A program made the position numbers and the translations under genes. The notes beneath the pieces were generated by a model, which saw nothing but the letters and a program-made list of their open reading frames with translations, did no database searches and was not told where the DNA came from. 47,100 bases of DNA from Paulinella micropora (lineage: Eukaryota > Cercozoa > Imbricatea > Euglyphida), in NCBI GenBank assembly GCA_009731375.1, contig BJOX01000107.1, forward strand, positions 961,148-1,008,247. The letters are read 5' to 3'. Each line of letters opens with the position of its first letter. Within the stretch, counting starts at the first letter, position 1. Positions 25,744 through 34,500 of the stretch are shown here, in pieces.

Positions 25744-28700
25744 TTGAAAAAACGACTGATCGTACTTCTGCTAATTGGTTTGCTTGGTCTTCTATAATAG
25801 GCATGAGATTATTATTTTGTTTTTCTAAATTAACTACCTTTTCGATAACTCCTGTATGGCCTTAATTAACGGGGCGATAAACTCGGAATAACCTATACCA
25901 TAACCGACATCGCCACTATCAACACATTTAACATCTTCTGGATTAACACTCACACCTTTTAATTCGCATTCTTTTCTTTGCTTTGGACACGGAACCATAA
26001 TTGTTTCTTTATAAAACCGCCAAAATCTAGCATATCCATTTCTGTTAATACGATTTCTAATTCCTGTGTTATCAAACCCGTTCTTTGTTTCTTGTTGTCG
26101 TCAATCATACGATAGCAGACTGGATTTAACTTATTAATAAAATCTAAGCCTAAACATTCCTTTATATCTTCTTTTTTTCTCCTGTCTGAATATTGAATTG
26201 GATTAGACGATACCCATAATTGCCCATCGCTTGCTCTTAAAGACATTAAAACAGCATTACGATTTTCCCATATAAAACCTTCCGTTGTGTTCGTGCCACA
26301 TCTAAATCTTAAAGCATAACTGGTTATACCACCTCCAACACCTCCTGCTAGTGCTGCTGCTGTTCCACTTAATGATTTATTAGTTCCTCCAGATTGCGAC
26401 ATATAAATCCCCCAGTCTGTATTTGCTGTCTCCCACATAAATATTCCTCTCGCATTTGTCCCATCTGTTCCTCCTTGTATTCCTATCTTTGCTCCACCAG
26501 TTAATGTTGTGGCCGTTAGTATCCCAGAGTATGTAATACCCGCACTAGCCGTTATCAATCCTTTTGTCCATAAAGTCCCATTGAGTCCATTCAACGACAT
26601 TAGCAATTGCTCCCCTGAATTCTCCCACACAAAACCCATCGTAGCATCATTAGCAACCCTAAAACGAAAACTATACGAAGCAAAATCATTTCCTGAAACG
26701 GCTAAACCATTTGCCAAACTTCTAGTGTTTCCACCTCCGCCAGATGCCGCATAAATTCCCCAACTTGTATTGGTGGTATCCCATAGAAATATTCCTTTTG
26801 CATTTGTTCCGTCTGTTTGTCCCTGAACTCCTATTTTCGCCCCACTGGCATTCGTTACTGACGTTAGTGTGCCAGTGTATGTAATCCCCGCATTCGCAGT
26901 TAGTAAGCCACTTGTTAATGTTGTTGCTGATATACCCGCACTTGCCGTTATTAATCCTTTTGTCCATAAAGTTCCGTTTGCCCCATTTAATGACATTAAC
27001 AATTGTTCATTAGAATTTTCCCACATAAAACCATCTGTTGAAGCAAAACCAGACCTAAATCTTATAGCAAAGCCTGAAATATCGTTGCCTGCAACCGCAG
27101 ACCCTCCAGATAGACTTTTACCTGCCCCTGGTTGAGCCATATAAATCCCCCATCCTGTGTTGTCTGTATCCCACAGAAATATACCCTGTCCAGTTCCTCC
27201 ATCTACTTTATTTTGAATAGATAACTTGCAACCTCCATCTACTGTTAATAATCCGCTCGTTGTTAATGTTGTTGTAGTCATGCCAGCAGTTGAAGTAATT
27301 GATGTTCCCGTTATTGTTCCACCATTTGTTATGTTGTTTGAATTCATATCCAAAGCACCATAAAAACGCATACCCCCAGCATTGTTAAAACGGACAATGT
27401 CAGACGAAGCACTTTTATTGTCCAAAAGTTTTGAAATATAAAGTCCCGCCCCTTTTGCATCAAATGCTACATTCGTAAATACATAACCTCGTTGGTTCGC
27501 GGTTCCACTTGTAGCAGTATTTAGAGTAAATAAGAAATATTGATAATCACCTGATGTCTGTGAAAAGAATATATCTCCTCCATTTTGGTTTAATATCCTC
27601 GCCCCATTATATGTTATACTTCCACCATTAATGATAACTTGATTATTAAAATCAGCCGTTTGTGTTAAAGTTAGATATTTTATCGTAGTGCTCGCCCCAT
27701 TAAATGTTTTACTTCCTGTTATGGTTTGGTCTGTTGTTAGTTTCACACTGGAGCAAATAAAAGTTATGTTGATACAAAAGACGGGCAAAATGTGAAGCTA
27801 ACAGGAAACCAAACCATAGCAGGAATTAAGACATATAGCAGTGGTGTTGAAATTACTGGGAATTCAATAAACTCAACAACAAAGGGAACATTCATTGTTT
27901 TCAATTCTACAAGCAATATCGGGTCAATTGCTAGTTTGGATATGAAAACTGCAACAGAAATTTCTGCGAAAAAAATAAGTTTTATTATTGACGGGACGAT
28001 TGTTTCGTGGTTTAATGCTACTGGCTTAGATTGTAATAGTAGTCGGATTGTTAAGCTAGGAGCGCCACAAAATGCGAATGAACGCGGTAAATAGGCAATA
28101 TCTGGATGACAATTGTTGAAGCGGAAGGGTCGGCTAAGTTTGTTATTTTGTTGTTATTCAAACTTAATGTTGTTCCAGTTGCAGTTATAATCAAAGTATT
28201 ACCTGAATATAACTCTACATACGAACCAGTTATTTGTATCGGATACCAAGTCGCTGTGGCTGTTTTTTGTGCTGCAATCATTCCTATTTTTGTAGCAAAT
28301 GCTATGCCAATACCATCGAAAGTAGTAGGATTGGACGAACCACTTACTTCTAAAGTTGATCTTAATTTTTTATTCCCTGCTATGGTTTGGTCTCCTGTTA
28401 GTTTAACCACCGAAGTATCAAGAACGGAAACATCCACACCATCAACAAGATTTACATTTGTTATGCTTTGACTTTTCATATCAATCCCCGCACTCGCATT
28501 TATTATACTGCTAAATGTCTTAATACCCGCTATAGTTTGGTCTCCTGTTATTTAACCACCGAACCATCAACTGCGAGATTTGCGAGATTAATTCCATTAT
28601 ACGTAGAAGCCCCCGAAATAGCATAACCATTCATATTTAGCGCCCCCGTCATACTAGCAGTGCCGTCTAATCTAAGAAAGGGTGGTGTGGTGTTTCTCCA

Positions 28701-29334
28701 TTGTCCCATGCTATACATAAGCAGTTGGTTATCTGCTGGGAAGCCTGATATTGTCACATCGCTGTGGCTATCTATACTTCCACTCGCTGAAACTTTATCA
28801 TTATTATCTTCATGCTCAAATATCCATTCATCAACATCTTTGGTATTTAGTAAATTAACTCCTGTCATATTCTTCCTTCCCATACTAATATTGCCGAATT
28901 CATCCACATTTATCGGAAATGTTTTATTTACCCAGTTTATTGAGTTATATGTTAGATAACTATTCATCGCTATAGGCGCGGTTATAACCACATCTGAAAG
29001 TGTATCAATTGAACCAAGGGTAGTATTCTTCCATTTACCTGGTTTGGTGCGGATTGGAAGTATTAGAGCGGTGTTGAGTTGAGGCTTTGACTTCGTCGTT
29101 TCGTTGCTCTGTATAGTATAAATTTTTTCCTTCTTTGATGTCGGTTGTTGATTTGCTGGATAACCTTGTATCAAATCGGCCGTCAGTGTAATAAAGATTT
29201 ACGGGGTCTGCATCTTCCGGCACTCTGTCTGTGTTTAAGCCCACTATGTTGGTATTGGTTAAGTCTAAGTTAAGTATATTTAAACTATCAACAGCCAACT
29301 CATTAAGGCCTAGTAAGGATTTATATTGACTCAT
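25730..29334 (-). pseudogene. Long phage-like fibre protein with Peptidase_S74 chaperone, frameshifted and partly inverted
   Basis: The gene starts MSQYKSLLGLNELAVDS at 29334, after TTAATATATATA, and spans about 3.6 kb. The N-terminal part has VNLYYTDGRFDTRLSSKS and NLYYTEQR, a tail-fibre signature. The middle part repeats VKLTGDQTIAG(N/I)K modules. Three similar ~130-residue repeats (IFLWDT..TGWGIY, LMSLNG.NGTLWTKGLITAS) lie at about 26330-27190. The C-terminus begins SDRRKKEDIKECLGLDFINK and, in another frame, ends GYGIGYSEFIAPLIKAIQEL; this is the intramolecular chaperone domain that cleaves itself off trimeric phage fibres. Frame changes occur near 26000, 28550 and 29050. The module at 27750-28093 lies on the opposite strand. 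It would be a receptor-binding fibre; trimerisation is inferred from the S74 domain. Confidence 0.85.
27750..28093 (+). other. Inverted fibre module
   Basis: Inside the minus-strand fibre gene the plus strand encodes a fibre module, NKSYVDTKDGQNVKLTGNQT through SSRIVKLGAPQNAN. The flanking minus-strand sequence stops making fibre sense exactly at the edges: before it reads KITNLADPSA, after it SSVKLTTDQTITGSKTF. Both breakpoints lie in the short AAATA(AAAG) word that encodes the Asn-Lys of the NKSYVD joint. An inversion of this ~340-bp segment explains it. Confidence 0.75.
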
Positions 29335-29404
29335 TATATATATTAAGTAATTAAATATTTATTATTTATTAAAAAATACTAAAATATATTAATCTTAGTA
29401 TAGA

Positions 29405-29923
29405 ATGCCGTCCCCTGAAGCAAGTCGTAAGAATTGGGGTAGTGCTGTGGAAGGAATAAAAGCGAAAGCGAAACAACGAAAGATGGAGCATGCTAAAAAT
29501 GTTTTGGCGCAATACCGAAACGCGGTTAAAAGCGAAGATGAAGATATGGAGAGAAAAATAGCGGAGATAGAAAATAAGAATTTAGCAACCGATATCATTA
29601 ATGAGAAGGAACAAGATGACACACCTGAGCAGAGTGAGAGTGAGGATGAAGTTGATTTCACTGATATCATTGCGGAAAAGATGGCTAAGATGAAAATCAA
29701 AAGAGCGAAAGCGGAAACTAAGAGAGCGAAGAAGAGTAAAAAGCCAGAGCCCGAGAGTGAAGAAAGTGAAAGCGAAAGCGAGAGTAGCGAAGAAGAAATA
29801 CCAAAACCAAGGAAAGGGAAAGGAAAAAAGTCTAGCAGTGTAAGTGTAAAAGTATACAATCAATCTTCAGGTGCTAAGAAAGAAAAAAGTGAAGATGTCT
29901 CGCGGATGTTTCTTAAATTTTAG
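29405..29923 (+). CDS. Highly charged protein with Ser/Glu-rich segment (172 aa)
   Basis: It starts at an ATG preceded by CTTAGTATAGA, divergently from the fibre gene 70 bases away. The sequence alternates basic helices (IKAKAKQRKMEHAKNVL) with acidic, Ser-rich stretches (PESEESESESESSEEEIP) and a basic region (KPRKGKGKK). No domain recognised. Such mixed-charge disordered proteins are often nucleic-acid binding or virion core proteins, which is only a guess. The frame is intact. Confidence 0.55.
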   Translation: MPSPEASRKNWGSAVEGIKAKAKQRKMEHAKNVLAQYRNAVKSEDEDMERKIAEIENKNLATDIINEKEQDDTPEQSESEDEVDFTDIIAEKMAKMKIKRAKAETKRAKKSKKPEPESEESESESESSEEEIPKPRKGKGKKSSSVSVKVYNQSSGAKKEKSEDVSRMFLKF

Positions 29924-29926
29924 ATA

Positions 29927-30187
29927 TTACCAGAGATAGTGATAAGAATAATAATTTGCATACTCAGGATTATTATTATAAGTTAATTCACCTTTTGAAT
30001 TTCGTATTGCTTTTGCCCTTGCTCTATAGTTTTTTCTTCTTTTTTTATCCAGATGATTGAAATGTGAATATAGTCCTATGCGGTCTTTATAATGCTCATA
30101 TCTGGTATCTCCAACATTAATAACCTTACCTTTTGGACTAAGGATTTTATATTTTTTATTCTTAACGTTGGACTTTGAAAACCTCGT
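29927..30187 (-). pseudogene. Small DUF5754-like viral protein with lost start codon
   Basis: The minus strand has an 86-codon open frame reading KNKKYKILSPKGKVINVGDT, then RYEHYKDR, DKKRRKNYRARAKAI and a final YANYYSYHYLW. The spacing of KY.I..PKGK...G...YE.Y.D, the R-rich helix and the aromatic end resembles a small protein family (DUF5754-like) of PLVs, virophages and algal large DNA viruses. The usual promoter word CCATTATATAAA stands at the right place, but the next codon is ACG instead of ATG (30185-30187), so the start seems mutated. The alternative is a non-ATG start. Confidence 0.55.
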
Positions 30188-30198
30188 TTTATATAATG
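30184..30198. promoter_or_regulatory. Shared divergent TATATA promoter
   Basis: TCGTTTTATATAATG: the plus-strand ATG (30196) and the minus-strand start (ACG, 30187) are separated by only eight bases, which form TTTATATA. Both genes must use the same near-palindromic TATA box. Confidence 0.55.
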
Positions 30199-30453
30199 GA
30201 TAAGATAAAAGATTTACCGCTTGAAGTCCGTCTTTATATTTAATCTTTTATATATAGCGATAAACTACCTAACTATTATGATTGCTATGTGTGTAGAATG
30301 AGTCTATGTCTTGGTAATAGACATATGACTGCAGTAGATGATAGTTTTGATGAATTTCATACTTACGAATTTTGTTCTATGTTTTGTTTTAATTACGAAA
30401 AAAATGAACGGATAAAATATAAGGATAAACCTTTAGCCGTAATCAAATACTAA
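30196..30453 (+). pseudogene. F-box-like small gene with in-frame stop
   Basis: It starts MDKIKDLPLEVRLYI, which looks like the start of an F-box or related helix (LPLEVRLYI). TAA follows at 30241-30243, and the same frame then stays open for 70 codons, including YYDCYVCRMSLCLGNRH and EFCSMFC, a Cys-rich stretch that could bind zinc. It ends TAA, overlapping the integrase ATG in TAATG (30451-30455). The in-frame stop may be a mutation or a true end of a 15-residue ORF. Confidence 0.45.
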
Positions 30454-31615
30454 TGCCCGATTTAGACCATAAACATACAATTATTAATAATCAAAATCGT
30501 AATAGTCAATTAAAGGATACACCTACGGGAGAAGTAGTTAAAACAAAAGAAGAAGAAGCCCTTGAAATTCACCACCAGAAAAAGAACCAGAAAATATGGA
30601 ACACGATATGGGTTGATAAACCATTATCTTTCTTGACTTAGCGGATATGAGTAAGATAAAAGACAAGAAAGGAAATAAGGGCTATGCTTGGATGCTTGTT
30701 TGGATTGATTGCCATTCAAGATACTTAATAATCATTCCATTAAAAAATAAAACCGCAAAAGAAGTATATTATGCTTTGAAATCAATCAAATATAAACCAA
30801 AATCAATTACCACTGACAGCGGGGGAGAATATAAAGGAGCAACCCGCGAATACTTTATTGAAAATGGAATTAAACACGATGTCGTTGAAGTTGGCGACCA
30901 TAGAGCGCTCGCGGTTGTTGATAGAGTTATAAGAAGTATAAGGACATGGCTTGACCTTTTATTTGAAACCAATCGTAATTTTGATTGGGTTAGTTATATT
31001 CAAGACTTAGTAGATGCTTATAATCATAAAGTTCATAGAGGAATTAAAGCAAAACCAGCGGATGTATTTTTTGGGAGAGACAAAAATAAACAAGCGATAA
31101 CACGTGATAATTTAATAGACGAATTTAATGTTGGCGATAGTGTGAGAAAAGAAAACAAAAGGAATGTTTTTTCCAAAGGCAGTAAAACTTTCAGCAAGAT
31201 TATTTATAAAGTCAAGGGGCGAAAGGGGTTTAAAATCATATTAAATAACGATGAGTTAGTAAGTTCAAGAGATTTATTGAAAACTGATTTTGTTAAACCG
31301 ATTGACGAAGAAAAAGATATGAAAGAGCAAACTAAAGAAGTTATTAAAGAGAAAAAGACAAAAGAATTATTAAAAAGAGAAGACATTCAACCAGAAAATA
31401 TCAGGACTTCAAAGAGAGAAAAAAGGCAAAGGTCATACTGGATTTATAGGTGGATGGTGGCATTTTCGCTACTAGCCTGCTTCCCCGAAAATGAAATCCG
31501 TGGCAGATGCGAAATTGTCTGTTTCCCTGAAAATCAAATCTGTGGCAGATGCACAATCGTATTGATTTTGTTTTTATTTAAAAGTAAAAGTAAAGCGGAA
31601 AAAAATTTTGCTTGA
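30453..31615 (+). pseudogene. Retroviral-type (rve) integrase of the provirus, one frameshift near the front
   Basis: A first frame (30453-30641) begins MPDLDHKHTIINNQNRN and a second (30647-31615) continues ADMSKIKDKKGNKGYAWMLV. The catalytic core shows the first Asp in LVWIDCHSRYL and the second in ITTDSGGEYKG. At the third position it has Asp rather than Glu, in DHRALAVVDRVIRSIR, a variant I associate with Polinton/PLV integrases. A C-terminal beta domain reads FNVGDSVRKENKRNVFSKGS. The tail is Lys-rich, then two CFPEN repeats, and the last ~18 codons lie within the right TIR. It would insert the viral genome into the host chromosome. The frame change lies at about 30630. Confidence 0.85.
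31481..31560 (+). repeat. Two ~40-bp tandem repeats at the integrase 3' end
   Basis: TTCCCCGAAAATGAAATCCG and TTTCCCTGAAAATCAAATCT start two diverged units, each followed by TGGCAGATGC. They encode CFPENEIRGRCEIV and CFPENQICGRCTIV and abut the inner edge of the right TIR. Confidence 0.7.
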
Positions 31616-31828
31616 TTTTTATTTTTATTTAAAAGCGAAATGAAGAGTAAGAGAAATTTCTTTATTTTGTTTGCTTGTATTGATTGAAAATTTTGATTTT
31701 TTATTTTGGTGTTTTTTGACGCTTCGTATTGATTTGGTGGGAGATAGCGCTGGAAGCGTTAATACTTTCTAGGAGGTTGTTTTTAAGGCACGAAAAAACG
31801 ACCATCATAGAAAGTATATTATACTACT
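31559..31828 (-). repeat. Right terminal inverted repeat of the provirus
   Basis: 270 bp, reverse complement of 865-1129 with small differences, ending ATTATACTACT. The integrase reading frame runs into its inner end and stops at 31615. A run of 12 G follows directly. Confidence 0.95.
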
Positions 31829-31840
31829 GGGGGGGGGGGG
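31829..31840. repeat. G tract at right provirus junction
   Basis: Twelve G after the right TIR, direct partner of the ten G at 855-864. See the target-site note there. Confidence 0.75.
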
Positions 31841-32298
31841 TATCAGGTGTACTAGGTCTAGTAAGTATAACACTTGGACCTGCCAACGTACTGCTAGTAC
31901 TGCTTCATTTACTAGATTTATCCTGCCAGAGGGGTAATTACTAGAATTATAAGTACTGTGGTAAAATATGATTTTTATAATTAATAAAAACATTCCAATA
32001 TTATATATTAATCTAGTTATGATTAATGTTACTTGATATATATTCGATCCATCATCATCGTCATCGATATCATCCACTTCGATTTTGGCTCCGCGCACCA
32101 CCCGCGGCCGCCACTGCGCCATCCTCTTCGATCAGACCATTAGATCCTGATTAAATTGACACAGGGAATAAAAATCAGCACTGGCAAAAGCAACCTAGGC
32201 GGCTCCCCCGAGGCTGACGCCAACCTGTCCAATTACCTTCGGGAAGCTTAAGCTCACAACTGGCTCAATCCCGAAAACGCAGATGTCGCTAATGTCCA
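31841..32298. other. Host flank between the two elements, no gene seen
   Basis: Continues the CTAGTA-rich flank, then an AT-rich stretch (31940-32050) and a GC-richer part that leads into the second retroelement. No LTR-like pair to the sequence after 38610 was found by eye. Confidence 0.5.
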
Positions 32299-34500
32299 AT
32301 GTCATACCGCATTTCAATGGGTCCGATACTACAACGTAGAATAGAATATAGCTCAAATCGTTATCTTCCTCATCTCCAGTCAAACCTGCCATCGCTTCAG
32401 CCGCTAGATCCACGTGGTCCATCACCCATGAACACCGTTCCATATGACTACGACATCATGAACCCATACTCGCGAGAGAAACGTTTGCGGGGCCACCCTA
32501 TCGGCGTCCCGTGCACCCGCCTGCGCGAAAACTACCACCCAAATCCCCACATCCAGGAATGGAAGGTGGAGAATAAAAACGCAGCCTTGCCTGTCGACGA
32601 ACACAATCCTGCGGAACACTGTATCAACCTGAATGCAGCAGAAACAACTGAACACCTCCGCAAATGTACTGTGAACTGAAGATGTCTGAGACTGATCTCA
32701 AGTTCGAGATCCTTCTGAACCTTCCATTTCACGTTAAGACGCTGAGCCCGTTAGAAACACGCGGACACTACCGCATCTGCTACCCCTTCTGTATGTTCAT
32801 CGACCCGGGATTCGACGTGTGTCCGGTCACCGCCGATCAGCACGGAGCACCGGGATTCAGCACACGCCCGCTCGACGTTGAATCAGACGAGGTAGACAAC
32901 ATAGAGTTCGCCGCAAGTTCTGGCCTCACCGCTAGCTCTAGCAGTTCGAGCTCAAGCTCGATCCCGGCGCCTACCAGCACCCCAGGACCAGTCTCCGCTT
33001 CGGGACCTACAGCTCAGGACACCACAAGTTCTGGCTCCAACTCTGGCTCTAGCAGTTCGAGCTCTAGTTCGGGCCAGGCGCCCGGCAGCACTCCGAGCCC
33101 CGCTCCCTCAAGACATCAGCGCTCCAAGCTCTTCTCCTGCACCTACTACGCCTCGAATCCCGAAGACAGCTTGTAGAACTAGATCTCCGACTCCGCACCC
33201 GAACCGAGACGACAGTGACGACGACGAAACCAAACCGGACTCGCCCGACCCTGCAAGTAGCCAGCCACCTGCGGCCGTATCATCGTCATCAGCGTCTTCC
33301 TCTCCAACTGCGACGACGTCTCCGTCCACCACTCCATGAACCTACGGTCACGACCAAGACAGCAAGCAGAATGGCCTCCGCTTGAACCTGCTCCACAGCA
33401 GATCTACCCAGATATGTTGCGCCTTGCCACCATCAGCCCTGACCTACGTACGGACATGCGCCTTAAGATTTTGCAACAGCTCAATCATCTCGCGCACATG
33501 GAATGGATCTGCTGCATCTCCTCTGGCAGACTCAACGCCGCCACAGCATATCTTTCGGACAAGCTTGACCCGGACTGGCAACGCCACCTAATACTATGGC
33601 ACAAGATGATCATTGGATCAACATCAGTCAACGCACTGGTACGCCTCTCCTCCAATGCGAACCAGACTTCGACGCTAGTACCCGACAAGACCTCCCCGAT
33701 GGCCACTTACCATGGTATATTTGCAAAAAGCATGCCTTGTACCCCACTTACCATGGTATATTTGCAAAGCAAAACACTGCGCAGGTAGTAAGCCCTCCGA
33801 TCGGCCTACGCAGCCAGCGTTTCAGCTCTCCACTATCAACCCCAGCCTGCGCACCTCGGTCCGACAGGAAATTCTACAGGAGCTCAACTATTTCAGCAAC
33901 TGCGGCCTCATCATCCCTTACTCTCTGGACCGCACCTTCTTCAACGCGTCAGCAGCCATCAACGGTGTGGCAAGCGGGAAATATAGTGTGGATCCTGTTA
34001 GGTGTTCAATAGATACCATGCCATCACTTAACTGCAATCGGTTCGCCTACGATGTCCCAGATTGCATTTTTGCATGGCAGGCACTTCACATCAATCGGAC
34101 ACATCAACCATGGTGTAAGTGCGGCTACGTATACGGCGATTGCCGTCACATCCACACAAATGGCGCTACCGGGGCACACAAGCTCAAACCGAAGCCAGCT
34201 CGACCAGCATTCAACAGTAGTCTTGGTGGCCACCCCCGCTACAAGAAGAATCGCAAACATGCTCAACGGCCAAGCGGTCTTATAATCCGCCGGCCGACGA
34301 TGGCAAGCACCAATCCAACCGGGCATATCGGACCAACCTACAAGGCCGCCCCGCCATTTCTGGCCCGACAGCCTTCCGGCCCTCCCATAGCCCACGTTGC
34401 AAGCCACCTCCGCGCCCACAGCATCGTTTTGCAGCTCCGACGCAGCGTCGCCATTTCTACATGTTTGCTCGGCCTGGTACCGGACTACAAGAACGATTGA
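32299..34500 (+). pseudogene. Gag-like region of the second retroelement
   Basis: Several open frames in succession (32299-32679, 32664-33176, 33336-33788, 33712-34500). The second contains a Ser/Pro-rich linker with repeated blocks of serine. The third and fourth share a motif: LATISPDLRTDMRLKILQQL and LSTINPSLRTSVRQEILQEL, about 430 bases apart, so one module seems duplicated. The fourth also has a Cys/His cluster (WCKCGYVYGDCRHIHTN) that may be a zinc knuckle, followed by a basic, Pro-rich end. Identification as Gag rests on position before RT and on these features. Broken frames prevent a single product. Confidence 0.5.
33704..33768 (+). repeat. 24-bp direct repeat, 41-bp period
   Basis: CACTTACCATGGTATATTTG followed by CAAA occurs at 33704-33727 and 33745-33768. 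The repeat lies where one open frame passes to the next, so a local duplication may have caused the frame change. Confidence 0.9.

Larger units (their letters stand above)
865..31828. mobile_element. Integrated Polinton-like virus (PLV/Polinton-type provirus)
   Basis: The element is 30,964 bp long, or about 20.3 kb without the nested retrotransposon, the usual size for Polintons and PLVs. Terminal inverted repeats of 265-270 bp start AGTAGT and end ACTACT, and both ends abut a direct G tract. Inside are the hallmark genes: protein-primed PolB with a YxDTDS motif, rve integrase, double-jelly-roll-type major capsid protein, penton-like candidate, adenovirus-like cysteine protease and FtsK/A32-type ATPase, plus a GIY-YIG nuclease and fibre genes. 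It is AT-rich compared with the retroelements and the host gene. Many genes are frameshifted, so the copy is probably defective. Whether it is closer to Polintons proper, adintoviruses or algal PLVs needs a phylogeny. Confidence 0.93.
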
